From positions 1,178,001-1,242,000 of the forward strand of contig NZ_CP023067.1 of assembly GCF_002288525.1 (NCBI RefSeq): a stretch of DNA of 64,000 bases, written 5' to 3'. The notes beneath the pieces were generated by a model. It searched no databases. It was not told the origin of the DNA and saw nothing but the letters and a program-made list of their open reading frames with translations. Made by a program: the position numbers and the translations under genes. Source of the DNA: Sinorhizobium sojae CCBAU 05684 (GTDB lineage Bacteria > Pseudomonadota > Alphaproteobacteria > Rhizobiales > Rhizobiaceae). Shown here piece after piece: positions 40,004 through 48,443 of the stretch; position 1 is the stretch's first letter, and the number at the start of each line of letters is the position of its first letter.

Positions 40004-40543
40004 ATGAACAACTATGTTGCCTTGCTCCACAGCATCGTACTCGGCGAGGGCCGCCGCGTGGTGATGGCCGATTTGCGGGCAATGGTGGAACAGCTCGGCT
40101 ACCTCGCGCCGCGGACGCTCGTCTCAACGGGCAACCTGGTGTTCAGCGCGCCGGAGAGGTCGCCTGCGGAAATCGAAGCCAAGCTCGAATCGGCCTTCGC
40201 GGCGACCTTCGGGCGCCATGTGGACATCATCGTGCGCTTGGCCGACGATTGGCTGCGCCTGGCCGCCGGCAATCCCTTCGCGACCGCCGCCGAGGATGAT
40301 CCGACGCACGTTCACGTCCGGGTCATGCGCGTGCCGTTGTCGCGCGCCGTGCTCGATGACCTCCGGGCATACTGTTTGAAGGGCGAACGCGTGGAACTCG
40401 TTGGCGGCGATCTCTGGGTCGACTTCCAAGGCCAGGCAAGCGAATCGAAACTGCTCGGCGTACTGACGACGAGACGCTTGGGCGTCGGGACGATACGCAA
40501 CTGGAACACGGTCAGACGGCTCGGCGCCATGTTGGCCCAGTGA
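40004..40543 (+). CDS. DUF1697 family protein
   Basis: The 179-residue protein corresponds to DUF1697: MNNYVALLHSIVLGEGRRVVMADLRAMVEQLGYLAPRTLVSTGNLVFSA, including the typical S/T-GNLVF strand, and a C-terminal segment beginning about residue 150 (TIRNWNTVRRLGAML). The family is of unknown function, with a ferredoxin-like fold. In most members the N-terminus reads YVALLRGINVGG, whereas here the second strand reads HSIVLGEGRR. A GTG at 39992, directly after the upstream stop, could also initiate. Confidence 0.85.
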   Translation: MNNYVALLHSIVLGEGRRVVMADLRAMVEQLGYLAPRTLVSTGNLVFSAPERSPAEIEAKLESAFAATFGRHVDIIVRLADDWLRLAAGNPFATAAEDDPTHVHVRVMRVPLSRAVLDDLRAYCLKGERVELVGGDLWVDFQGQASESKLLGVLTTRRLGVGTIRNWNTVRRLGAMLAQ

Positions 40544-40661
40544 ACGGCCCGACGCCTTTACTCCATTGCCAAAAACCTTTATCAGGCCCGCTTCAATTTA
40601 CCGGTCCATCCGGGCAACCACACCACCCGCATTCGTTGGCGGGACTGGATAGGAGATGATG

Positions 40662-42644
40662 ATGTCGCATTCCGTTTCCCTCACTTTCCCTGATGGCTCC
40701 GTACGTGAATTCGCCGCCGGCACGACTGGCCGGGACGTCGCCGAGTCGATATCGAAGTCGCTCGCCAAGAAGGCCGTGGCGATCGCGCTGGACGGCGAGC
40801 TGCGCGACCTGTCGGACGCCGTGAGCGCAGGCAGGATCGAAATCGTCACGCGCGAAGACAAGCGCGCGCTGGAGCTGATCCGCCATGATGCGGCGCATGT
40901 CATGGCGGAGGCCGTCCAGGAATTGTGGCCCGGAACGCAGGTCACCATCGGTCCCGTTATCGAAAACGGCTTCTATTACGACTTCGCGAAAAACGAACCC
41001 TTCACGCCCGACGACCTGCCGGTCATCGAGAAGAAGATGAGGGAGATCATCGCGCGCAACAAGGCTTTCACCAAGGAGGTCTGGTCGCGCGAGAAGGCGA
41101 AGGAGGTCTTTGCCGCCAAGGGCGAGACCTACAAGGTCGAGCTCGTCGATGCGATCCCCGAAGACCAGGACGTGAAGATCTATCACCAGGGCGAGTGGTT
41201 CGATCTTTGCCGCGGTCCGCACATGGCCTCCACCGGACAGGTCGGCACGGCCTTCAAGCTCATGAAGGTGGCGGGCGCCTATTGGCGCGGCGACAGCAAC
41301 AATCCGATGCTGACACGCATCTACGGCACCGCCTGGCATTCGCAAGAGGAGCTGGACCAGTATCTGCATGTGCTTGCCGAAGCCGAGAAGCGCGACCATC
41401 GCCGGCTCGGCCGCGAGATGGACCTCTTCCATTTCCAGGAGGAGGGCCCCGGCGTCGTCTTCTGGCACGGCAAGGGCTGGCGCGTGTTCCAGAGCCTCGT
41501 CTCCTATATGCGCCGTAGGCTCGAGGGCGACTACCAGGAGGTCAACGCGCCGCAGGTGCTCGACAAGTCGCTCTGGGAGACGTCCGGCCACTGGGGCTGG
41601 TATCGCGACAACATGTTCAAGGTGACGGTCGCCGGTGACGATACGGACGACGACCGCGTGTTTGCGCTGAAGCCGATGAACTGCCCGGGCCATATCCAGA
41701 TCTTCAAGCATGGGCTGAAGTCCTATCGCGAACTGCCCGTGCGTCTCGCCGAATTCGGCGCCGTGCATCGGTACGAGCCATCCGGCGCGCTGCATGGGCT
41801 CATGCGCGTGCGCGGCTTCACCCAGGACGACGCGCATATCTTCTGCACGGACGAGCAGATGGCGGCGGAATGCCTGAAGATCAACGATCTGATCCTCTCG
41901 GTCTATGAGGACTTCGGATTCAAGGAGATCGTCGTCAAGCTCTCGACTCGGCCGGAAAAGCGCGTCGGCTCCGACGAGCTCTGGGACCGCGCCGAAGCGG
42001 TGATGACCGACGTGCTGAAGACCATCGAGGCACAGTCGGAAGGCCGCATCAAGACCGACATCCTGCCGGGCGAGGGCGCCTTCTACGGGCCGAAGTTCGA
42101 ATATACGCTGAAGGACGCAATCGGCCGTGAATGGCAGTGCGGAACGACGCAGGTCGACTTCAACCTGCCGGAACGCTTCGGTGCCTTTTATATCGACAGC
42201 GAATCGGAGAAGCGCCAGCCGGTGATGATCCATCGCGCCATCTGCGGCTCGATGGAGCGTTTCCTCGGCATCCTGCTCGAGAATTTCGCCGGCCACATGC
42301 CGCTCTGGATCTCGCCCTTGCAGGTGGTGGTCGCGACGATCACCTCGGAAGCGGACGAATACGGCCGCGAGGTCGCGGCGCGACTGCGTGAGGCGGGGCT
42401 TACCGTCGAGACCGATTTCCGCAACGAGAAGATCAACTACAAGGTCCGCGAACATTCGGTGACGAAGGTTCCGGTGATCGTCGTCTGCGGAAAGCGGGAA
42501 GCAGAGGAGCGCTCGGTGAACATCCGACGGCTCGGCTCTCAGGCGCAGACGCCGATGTCGCTGGATGAGGCGGTCGCCTCGCTCTCGTCCGAAGCGATGG
42601 CCCCGGACCTGAAGCGCCGCGCCGAGAGGAACGGCCGCCGCTGA
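40662..42644 (+). CDS. thrS: threonyl-tRNA synthetase
   Basis: The 660-residue class II synthetase has an N-terminal TGS domain (about 1-64), the editing and SAD domain (about 65-240), a catalytic core and an anticodon-binding domain (about 545-650). Catalytic zinc ligands are Cys341 ([10 protein letters not shown]), His392 (DDAHIF) and His524 ([12 protein letters not shown], motif 3). The editing site [17 protein letters not shown] is intact. Three ATGs occur at 40656, 40659 and 40662; AGGAG at 40651-40655 is correctly spaced only for 40662. No T-box-like leader is evident. A 15-bp terminator stem follows. Confidence 0.98.
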   Translation: MSHSVSLTFPDGSVREFAAGTTGRDVAESISKSLAKKAVAIALDGELRDLSDAVSAGRIEIVTREDKRALELIRHDAAHVMAEAVQELWPGTQVTIGPVIENGFYYDFAKNEPFTPDDLPVIEKKMREIIARNKAFTKEVWSREKAKEVFAAKGETYKVELVDAIPEDQDVKIYHQGEWFDLCRGPHMASTGQVGTAFKLMKVAGAYWRGDSNNPMLTRIYGTAWHSQEELDQYLHVLAEAEKRDHRRLGREMDLFHFQEEGPGVVFWHGKGWRVFQSLVSYMRRRLEGDYQEVNAPQVLDKSLWETSGHWGWYRDNMFKVTVAGDDTDDDRVFALKPMNCPGHIQIFKHGLKSYRELPVRLAEFGAVHRYEPSGALHGLMRVRGFTQDDAHIFCTDEQMAAECLKINDLILSVYEDFGFKEIVVKLSTRPEKRVGSDELWDRAEAVMTDVLKTIEAQSEGRIKTDILPGEGAFYGPKFEYTLKDAIGREWQCGTTQVDFNLPERFGAFYIDSESEKRQPVMIHRAICGSMERFLGILLENFAGHMPLWISPLQVVVATITSEADEYGREVAARLREAGLTVETDFRNEKINYKVREHSVTKVPVIVVCGKREAEERSVNIRRLGSQAQTPMSLDEAVASLSSEAMAPDLKRRAERNGRR

Positions 42645-42697
42645 AGACGGGGACGTTTTTCCAAGAACGCTATCTCGGAGAACGTTATCTCGGAATC

Positions 42698-42730
42698 AGG
42701 GCGGCCGGCGAAGGATTCGCCGGCCGCCCT
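42698..42730 (+). terminator. terminator of thrS
   Basis: A perfect 15-bp stem (AGGGCGGCCGGCGAA with TTCGCCGGCCGCCCT) closes a GGA loop, followed by ATTTG. It lies 54 bp after the thrS stop. Confidence 0.75.
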
Positions 42731-42773
42731 ATTTGATCGGTCAGAGTCTGCCGCCGCAGGTATAAGGGCTGAC

Positions 42774-42875
42774 CTACAGCGCCGCGCGTCTTTTCAGGCG
42801 CACAGAGGTCGCTGTAACTCTTTGAATTTGCGCATCGAGCTTTCCGAAAATCCGGTACGGGCCGATTGCTAACGC
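42774..42875 (-). repeat. RIME-like intergenic repeat, reverse orientation
   Basis: This full copy starts CTACAGCGCCGCGCGTC, contains the GGCGCACAGAGGTCGCTGTAAC core and ends with CCGGTACGGGCCGATTGCT. It lies just beyond the thrS terminator and 17 bp from the next gene's stop codon. Confidence 0.75.
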
Positions 42876-42891
42876 ACGCCCCTCCGTAGCG

Positions 42892-43902
42892 TCACTCGAA
42901 TTCCGTAAGGTTCAATCCTGCGCTTCGGTCATCGGGCGCGTCGGTGCCGTGCAACAGCACTTCCACATCCGTATTGACGCCGGCCTTAACGGTGAAGTCG
43001 CGCTGGTAGATCTTGTCTTTGTTGCGCGCCACGGCCGTATAGCCGCCTTCAGCGAGGACGAGGGTTGGAAAGGCGCCGACGCTTTCGCTGACGACGTCGC
43101 CGGATGAGGTCAGGATCGACCAGGCGGTATCGGCGATCGCCTCGCCGCCCGGCTCCGAGACGAGCTTCAAGGTGAGTTTCGCGGCGCGGTGCTGGATCGT
43201 TGCTTCCGTAAGCTTGCCGGCCTCTATCTGGATATCGGCGCGGATCACTGCATTGACCGAGCCGTAGTCCGAAACCACGTGGTAGGTTCCGGCGCTGAGA
43301 CGCACCACCGTGTTGGGTTTGACATCGGCGACGATCAGCGCGCGCTCGCCATCTTCCTTCACGTCGGAGGAATAAATCGAAAAGCTGAGTTCACTCGGCG
43401 GAATGCGTACATCGCTGCCGGAAACGGCGTTCAGCATGACGCCACCGGCGTCGAGTACCAGCACCTGTTTGTCGAGCGTGCCCTGTTCCGGCACGCGGAT
43501 CTTGCGAGTCGCGCCGGCGCGACCGAAGGCGACATTGACGAAATATTCGCCCGGCACAAGATTGAAGGCCGTGGAGCCGCCTTCGGACGTGGCAAGCAGC
43601 GGAAGCTTTCCGTCGCTGCCGGGAATGGGGCTGAAGACGCGCCAAGTCAGGCCTGATTCGACCGCGGGGCCTTCTGTCGTCAGCAATGCTTCCAGCTTCA
43701 CGTCCTTCAGGTCACCGCTCTGGGTCGGATCGGTGACGATCGTGTTGAAGCCCGTCAGCTTCGGCATCTTGCGGCTTCCCGAAATCGACGGGAAGCTCTT
43801 GAAGGCGTCGGTCGCATCTTCTGCCAATGCTCTCTCCGCACCGGCGCCGGCGAGTGCGATCGCCAAGGCCGTTCTGAGAAAAATACGAAAGCGGATGCGC
43901 AT
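42892..43902 (-). CDS. hypothetical secreted protein
   Basis: The 336-residue protein has a signal peptide (RIFLRTALAIALAGAGAERALAED, cleaved at about residue 28). The rest is a series of beta-rich segments such as GLTWRVFSPIPGSDGK, GEYFVNVAFGRAGATRKIRVPE, GTYHVVSDYGSVNAVIRADIQIEAGK and GGYTAVARNKDKIYQRDFTVKAGVN. Each resembles an immunoglobulin-like or carboxypeptidase-regulatory-like repeat, probably three copies. It is presumably periplasmic. I do not recognise a named family beyond rhizobial conserved hypothetical proteins. The ATG at 43902 is preferred to 43956 for signal-peptide placement, with AGGAAG upstream. Confidence 0.8.
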   Translation of the reverse strand: MRIRFRIFLRTALAIALAGAGAERALAEDATDAFKSFPSISGSRKMPKLTGFNTIVTDPTQSGDLKDVKLEALLTTEGPAVESGLTWRVFSPIPGSDGKLPLLATSEGGSTAFNLVPGEYFVNVAFGRAGATRKIRVPEQGTLDKQVLVLDAGGVMLNAVSGSDVRIPPSELSFSIYSSDVKEDGERALIVADVKPNTVVRLSAGTYHVVSDYGSVNAVIRADIQIEAGKLTEATIQHRAAKLTLKLVSEPGGEAIADTAWSILTSSGDVVSESVGAFPTLVLAEGGYTAVARNKDKIYQRDFTVKAGVNTDVEVLLHGTDAPDDRSAGLNLTEFE

Positions 43903-44002
43903 GAGAGCAGTTGACTTCCTGACTTGGTGACTCCACTTGAGACGCCGGTATGGCATTTTCGTGGCTGTCGGTCCGGCGGCAAGTTAGTGGAATTCGCTTG
44001 AT

Positions 44003-44587
44003 ATGAAAACTGAAATAAAACTCGCCGACTATCTCGCTTCCCGCAGGTCTATCCCGGCCTTCCAGATGGGGGCGCCGGGCCCGAGCAAAGCCGAGGTGGA
44101 GGAGATGCTGAGGCTCGCCTCGCGTGTGCCCGACCACGGCAAATTGGCTCCGTGGCGTTTCATCGTCTATCGGGGCGATGAGAGGGTGCGTATCAGTGCG
44201 CGATTGAAGGAGATGGCGCTTGCCGCCAAGCCCGAGCTTTCCGAAGAAATGATAAGGGTCGAGGAGACGCGGCTGACGCGTGCTCCCGTCGTCGTCGCCG
44301 TGGTCAGCAAGGCCGCTCCGCATTTCAAGATCCCTGAATGGGAGCAGGTGATGTCGGCGGGCGCCGTGTGCCTCAACCTGCTGATGGCCGCGAACGCACT
44401 CGGCTATGCCTCCAACTGGCTGACGGAATGGTATGCCTTCGATGAAAAGGCCTATCCGCTGCTGGGCGTGGAGCCGGGCGAAAGGATCGCCGGATTCATC
44501 CATATCGGCACGGCGATGGTGCCGCCGACCGAGCGTCCAAGGCCAGAACTCGCAGAAATCGTTACCTGGGTTGGGGAAGGCGCCTGA
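44003..44587 (+). CDS. nitroreductase family protein
   Basis: The 194-residue protein is a small FMN-dependent nitroreductase, close to the YdjA branch. Recognisable motifs are [47 protein letters not shown] and [27 protein letters not shown]. It would reduce nitro or quinone-like compounds with NAD(P)H; the physiological substrate is unknown. The final TGA overlaps the ATG of a flavin reductase gene (TGATG at 44585-44589), so the two are translationally coupled and may share flavin supply. Confidence 0.92.
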   Translation: MKTEIKLADYLASRRSIPAFQMGAPGPSKAEVEEMLRLASRVPDHGKLAPWRFIVYRGDERVRISARLKEMALAAKPELSEEMIRVEETRLTRAPVVVAVVSKAAPHFKIPEWEQVMSAGAVCLNLLMAANALGYASNWLTEWYAFDEKAYPLLGVEPGERIAGFIHIGTAMVPPTERPRPELAEIVTWVGEGA

Positions 44588-45189
44588 TGTTCTACAACAC
44601 CCTCTCCAACAGCCATGGCTTGCCGTATGATCCGTTCAAGGCGATCGTGTCGCCGAGGCCGATCGGCTGGATCGGCACGCACGCGGCGGACGGCTCGCTG
44701 AATCTCGCCCCCTATTCCTTCTTCAATGCGATCAGCGACCGGCCGAAGCTCGTGATGTTTTCCTCGAGCGGGTACAAGGATTCGGTGCGGAATATCGAAG
44801 AGACCGGCGAGTTCACGGCGAGCTTCGCCAGCCGCAATCTCAGCGAGGCCGTCAATCTGACGTCGGTGGCGGCGCCGCATGGCGAAAGCGAGTTCGCGAT
44901 TGCCGGTCTGACGCCGGTGAAGGGGACGCTCGTCAGCGCCCCGTTCGTCGGCGAGGCCTTTGCCGCCCTCGAATGCCGGATGACGGAAATCCTCCGGCCG
45001 AAGGGGATCGACGGCACCGTCTCCGACAGCTACGTGGTCCTCGGCGAGGTTGTCGGCATCCATATTCGCGAAGAGGCAATCCGCGACGGCCGCTTCGACG
45101 TGGCAACCGTCAGGCCGCTCGCGCGCCTCGGCTACATGGACTATTGCGACGGCGGCGATGTCTTTGCGATGATGCGCCCGACGCGTTAG
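44587..45189 (+). CDS. flavin reductase-like domain protein
   Basis: The 200-residue protein has the flavin reductase-like (DIM6/NTAB) split-barrel domain: VSPRPIGWIGTHAADGSLNLAPYSFFNAISDRPKLVMFSS and TGEFTASFASRNLSEAVNLTSV. Members reduce or bind FMN and supply monooxygenases. The protein's coupling to the nitroreductase (shared TGATG) suggests a joint flavin role. It ends at 45189 with a RIME-like element starting over its stop codon. Confidence 0.9.
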   Translation: MFYNTLSNSHGLPYDPFKAIVSPRPIGWIGTHAADGSLNLAPYSFFNAISDRPKLVMFSSSGYKDSVRNIEETGEFTASFASRNLSEAVNLTSVAAPHGESEFAIAGLTPVKGTLVSAPFVGEAFAALECRMTEILRPKGIDGTVSDSYVVLGEVVGIHIREEAIRDGRFDVATVRPLARLGYMDYCDGGDVFAMMRPTR

Positions 45190-45290
45190 CGCATCGGCCC
45201 CGAAAATCGGACCCGGTTTCAAAGCACGATGCGTGGACTCAAAAGCTTACAGCGTCCGTTTTGCGTCCTGAAGGACGCACGGTGCTGTAG
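45187..45290 (+). repeat. RIME-like intergenic repeat
   Basis: The element begins over the TAG stop of the flavin reductase gene, with the left palindrome AGCGCATCGGCCCCG, then TTTGCGTCCTGAAGGACGCACGG and GCTGTAG. It ends next to the stop codon of the converging CitE-like gene. Confidence 0.75.
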
Positions 45291-45292
45291 CG

Positions 45293-45991
45293 TCACCTGC
45301 CGGCGGCGAGCACCCCTGCTGCGGCGAGCAGTTCAATCTGTTGCGCCGAACGGAGGGCCGCGCCCGAGAAGCCGTTCTCCAGGCTGTTCGTCCAAAGTCG
45401 CCGCACGACCCACTCGTCGAGAGCATCGGCGGGGAACATCTCATAGGCCGTGATGGCGGCCTCCCGCGCCCTGAGGATTGCCGTCGCACGACCAAGCCTG
45501 ACGACGGCCGGGACATCGCCGGTCTCCGTAACGCGCTGCAATCCGCATGCTTCCGCGAGCGCAGAGGCATCGAATATCAGTGCCGACAGACGCGGCGAGG
45601 CACCGGCCAGCGGGTGCGGAGAAAGAACGCTCGCCGGCACGCTGGCATATTCCGCAAGCAATGCTGTCTTGCCTTGCTCGAGTCCCGCCGCAGCCTCGGC
45701 TACCTTCAGCATGACGTCGGTCTTCTGGATGTCGGCGGGCCCGCGGCACCCGGCCAATACGACACCCTCGATCCGACTGGAAAGCAGCGGGCCGAGATCG
45801 GCCTCGTTCAGGTCTTCCGCCGGTCCGATCCGCGCAAACAGGCCACAACTCCGATCCGGTTTCTCGGCGGCAGCGGAAAGCATCTGCATCGCGCCGGCAT
45901 TGGTCGCGTCGACCACGATGGCCCGGATGGCGCTCAGCCTGTCCGGCGCCGGCAGCGGCTCGGCTGACGTAAGGTAAAGAAGCGGCTTCAT
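45293..45991 (-). CDS. HpcH/HpaI aldolase-like (CitE-like) protein, diverged
   Basis: The 232-residue protein aligns in outline with the CitE/HpcH family: an N-terminal strand MKPLLYLTSAEP, LSAIRAIVVDATNAGA, LLAEYASVPASVLSPHPLAGASPRLSALIFDAS and a C-terminal helix ending AALRSAQQIELLAAAG. The metal-binding Asp in the usual GAEDL motif is missing (reads FDASAL), and other active-site residues cannot be placed, so activity is doubtful. It may be a degenerate paralogue or a regulatory member. The start ATG at 45991 gives the expected N-terminus. No operon partner is visible. Confidence 0.7.
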   Translation of the reverse strand: MKPLLYLTSAEPLPAPDRLSAIRAIVVDATNAGAMQMLSAAAEKPDRSCGLFARIGPAEDLNEADLGPLLSSRIEGVVLAGCRGPADIQKTDVMLKVAEAAAGLEQGKTALLAEYASVPASVLSPHPLAGASPRLSALIFDASALAEACGLQRVTETGDVPAVVRLGRATAILRAREAAITAYEMFPADALDEWVVRRLWTNSLENGFSGAALRSAQQIELLAAAGVLAAGR

Positions 45992-46070
45992 GGTTTCCTT
46001 AGGGTTAATCGGCATGGTGAACCAATCTTAAACCTTTGACCGCTAATATTCCCGACATTGGGGTTGTTGG

Positions 46071-47228
46071 GTGTCGAGTGGGGCGCAGGTGATCATACAA
46101 GCATTTCTTCGGTGGGTGGAGACGGCGAAAACGAGCGATCGAGCGCGCGCCGCGACTGCACTTGCCCAAGCCTACGCCCTGGCAGACATGAACGGCATCG
46201 ACCGGCATGCCGCCGAAATGGCGATGACCTATCTGCTCGACGATCCCTCGCCAAAGGTGCGCCTTTCTCTTATCGAAGCCCTCGCCGATTGCTCGACCGC
46301 GCCGCGAACGGTGATCAGGGCGCTGGCGGAAGACCAGCCGGAGATCGCCTTTGTGGCGATCTCCCGTTCGCGGGTGCTCTCGGATGAGGATCTCGTCGAT
46401 ATCGCTGCCCGAGGAACAGCCGAGACGCGTGCCCTGATTGCAGCACGTGACACGGTCTCCTGCTCCGTTGCGGCCGCCATCGCCGAAATCGGCGACCAGG
46501 AGGAGGTATCGATCCTGCTCGAAAACGACGGAGCCGCGCTGCTGCAGCGCTCGCTTATGCGGATCGCCGACCGGCTTGGACATATCGCCGACATTCGCGA
46601 GCGGCTGCTCGCGCGGGCCGATCTGCCGAGCGACGCTCGCCAATTGCTGGCCGCACGACTCGGCGATGCGCTCGCCGGCTGCAGCCTGGTGCAGGCGACG
46701 ATCGGCGCCGCGCGGGCGGAGCGCGTAACGCGCGAAGCCGGCGACGTCGCCGCGCTCGCGATGGCGACCGCGGCGCGGCCGGAAGAACTGGCCCGGATGA
46801 TCGCCCATTTGCGCGAGGCCGGCCGTCTGTCTCCGGCTTTCCTCATGCGTGCACTCTGCGGCGGCGCAGGCGACCTCTTCGTCGCTGCGATCGTGGAGCT
46901 TTCCGGCGTCGCTCCGAAGCGCGTCCGCTCGATCCTTTCCGGCGGACGTATCCACTCGATCAGAGCGCTCCTGGAAAGCACGGGGCTCGGACGCGACGTT
47001 GGCGAGATCTTTGCGGAAGCTGTGCTGCTTTGGCAGCGGGAGGCGAAGGACGGGGACGATGCCTTGCACGCGCCGATTGCGACACGCCTTCTCGACCGGC
47101 TCCGCAGCCGCAGGACGCCTTCGAATGCTGCGGCCGCCATCGCCGAACTCGTGGAACGTCTCGCCTTCGCCGAGAAGCGACAGCTTGCGCGCGACTACGC
47201 CTCGCTCGCGTCGCTGCAGGCGGCGTGA
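46071..47228 (+). CDS. DUF2336 family protein
   Basis: The 385-residue protein is a helical DUF2336 member, with HEAT-like repeats: LLDDPSPKVRLSLIEALADCS, RALAEDQPEIAFVAISRSRVLSD and a C-terminal portion around LERLAFAEKRQLARDYASL. The family is found mainly in alphaproteobacteria and has no established function. The start is GTG at 46071; the region before it has no better candidate. It lies convergent to a small secreted protein gene, ending 8 bp before its stop codon. Confidence 0.85.
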   Translation: MSSGAQVIIQAFLRWVETAKTSDRARAATALAQAYALADMNGIDRHAAEMAMTYLLDDPSPKVRLSLIEALADCSTAPRTVIRALAEDQPEIAFVAISRSRVLSDEDLVDIAARGTAETRALIAARDTVSCSVAAAIAEIGDQEEVSILLENDGAALLQRSLMRIADRLGHIADIRERLLARADLPSDARQLLAARLGDALAGCSLVQATIGAARAERVTREAGDVAALAMATAARPEELARMIAHLREAGRLSPAFLMRALCGGAGDLFVAAIVELSGVAPKRVRSILSGGRIHSIRALLESTGLGRDVGEIFAEAVLLWQREAKDGDDALHAPIATRLLDRLRSRRTPSNAAAAIAELVERLAFAEKRQLARDYASLASLQAA

Positions 47229-47236
47229 CTGCCCCG

Positions 47237-47692
47237 TCAGTGCTCGAACCGGCGCGCCACCCAGGAGTATCCGTCTTCCATGTAGTGAACGGGGGCGGTG
47301 ACGATCGCCTTCAGCCTCTCCCGATCCGGTATTGCGCCGCCGAGCCAGGCGAGTGCACGCTTCGGCAAGCCCGGCTGCGCCTCTTCGGTTGCCGGCGGCG
47401 TGGCCACCTCCTGCGGCGTGGCCGGCAATTGCGTCGCCGTTGCCTTGGGCGTCGCCGGCGGTGCGGTCCCGGGTCCGGGCTCTATCGAAGTCACCATGTC
47501 CTGCCCCGGGGTCTCGCAAACGGCGACGACCACCGGATAATTTCTGTTGGAGAATTTTGGCAGCTCCTTCTGCGAATCCGTGTCGCATTGCGCGATTGAA
47601 GGCCAGCTTCCGTTTACGGTGGAGATGTAGTGGCACTGGCTGACATTGTCATCGCAACCGAGAATGGTCATGACGATCAGGGCGGCTTTCAT
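47237..47692 (-). CDS. hypothetical secreted protein, proline/alanine-rich
   Basis: The 151-residue product begins MKAALIVMTILGCDDNVSQCHYI, a short hydrophobic segment followed by two cysteines. It then has a low-complexity region rich in Pro, Ala and Thr (about residues 75-110) and ends with a helical segment containing APVHYMEDGYSWVARRFEH. It may be exported or lipid-anchored, but the hydrophobic part is short. I do not recognise the family; related proteins occur in Rhizobium and Agrobacterium by general look only. The start ATG at 47692 is chosen over a longer frame without support. Confidence 0.65.
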   Translation of the reverse strand: MKAALIVMTILGCDDNVSQCHYISTVNGSWPSIAQCDTDSQKELPKFSNRNYPVVVAVCETPGQDMVTSIEPGPGTAPPATPKATATQLPATPQEVATPPATEEAQPGLPKRALAWLGGAIPDRERLKAIVTAPVHYMEDGYSWVARRFEH

Positions 47693-47909
47693 GGTCTCTC
47701 TCGTCCGTCTTTTGAATGCAGTCTCTGCTCTTATGAGCGTTTGATTCGCGCCGATGTAGGGCAAAATGTCCGCGTCTCGAAACAAATTGTTTCGTACCGT
47801 TACTCGGATTGATTGCAGGCCCACCTGCGCCATTCAGCGTATTGGATGAAACCGGCTTCGCCGTTACATTCGCCGGCATGCAGCGCCGAAAGAAGAGGTC
47901 AGGATCTGA

Positions 47910-48380
47910 ATGCCATCCATAACCGTTAGCGAAGAGCCGCCACGCCAGCCCGGTATCATCCGTCTGCTCGAACTCTCCGATGTCTATCTCGCCTCGCTTT
48001 ATCCGGCGGAAAGCAATCACCTGGTCGATATCTCGGCGCTGGAGGAGCCGACCGTGGCCTTCTACGTCGCGCGTCGCGCCGGAGAGATCGTCGGCTGCTG
48101 CGCGCTGGTAGAAGCCGGCGACGGCACGGCGGAGATCAAGCGCATGTTTGTCGATCCGCAGGCGAGGGGGTTGAAGATCGGTAAGTGGCTTCTTTCGGCG
48201 ATCGAGGAAAAGGCGGAGAAGCTTGGCCTGGCAGCGATCCGCCTCGAAACAGGCATCCACCAGCCGGAAGCGATCGGGCTTTATCGGGTGGCCGGATACG
48301 TGGAGCGCCCGGCCTTCGGCAGCTATCTTCCCGATCCGTTGAGTTTGTTCATGGAGAAGCGGGTAGGCGGCATTGTGTGA
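47910..48380 (+). CDS. GNAT family N-acetyltransferase
   Basis: The 156-residue protein has the GNAT fold: an N-terminal strand region, VAFYVARRAGEIVGCCALVEAGDGTAEIKRMFVDPQARGLKIGKWLLSAIEEKAE with the acetyl-CoA-binding R/Q-x-x-G-x-G/A loop (QARGLKIG), and a final LETGIHQPEAIGLYRVAGYVERP. It acetylates an amine of an unidentified small molecule or protein. ATG at 47910. It converges on parE with a hairpin in between. Confidence 0.92.
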   Translation: MPSITVSEEPPRQPGIIRLLELSDVYLASLYPAESNHLVDISALEEPTVAFYVARRAGEIVGCCALVEAGDGTAEIKRMFVDPQARGLKIGKWLLSAIEEKAEKLGLAAIRLETGIHQPEAIGLYRVAGYVERPAFGSYLPDPLSLFMEKRVGGIV

Positions 48381-48385
48381 GGCAT

Positions 48386-48408
48386 CCCTCCGCAGCTGCT
48401 GCGGAGGG
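48386..48408. terminator. hairpin between the convergent GNAT and parE genes
   Basis: A perfect 10-bp stem CCCTCCGCAG / CTGCGGAGGG with a 3-nt loop starts 6 bp after the GNAT stop. It could terminate transcription from both sides, though no T-run is present. Confidence 0.55.
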
Positions 48409-48443
48409 CGGGCAGGCCGGATGAGGGGCAATGTCGGCTACGC

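Noticed and set aside
40593-42455. Long minus-strand frame of about 620 codons opposite thrS
   Set aside because: It lies fully antisense to the clearly conserved thrS, has no recognisable domain and reflects GC-rich codon bias on the opposite strand.
46005-47636. Minus-strand frame of over 540 codons opposite the DUF2336 gene
   Set aside because: Antisense to a conserved helical-repeat protein; the text is arginine- and glycine-rich without any domain.
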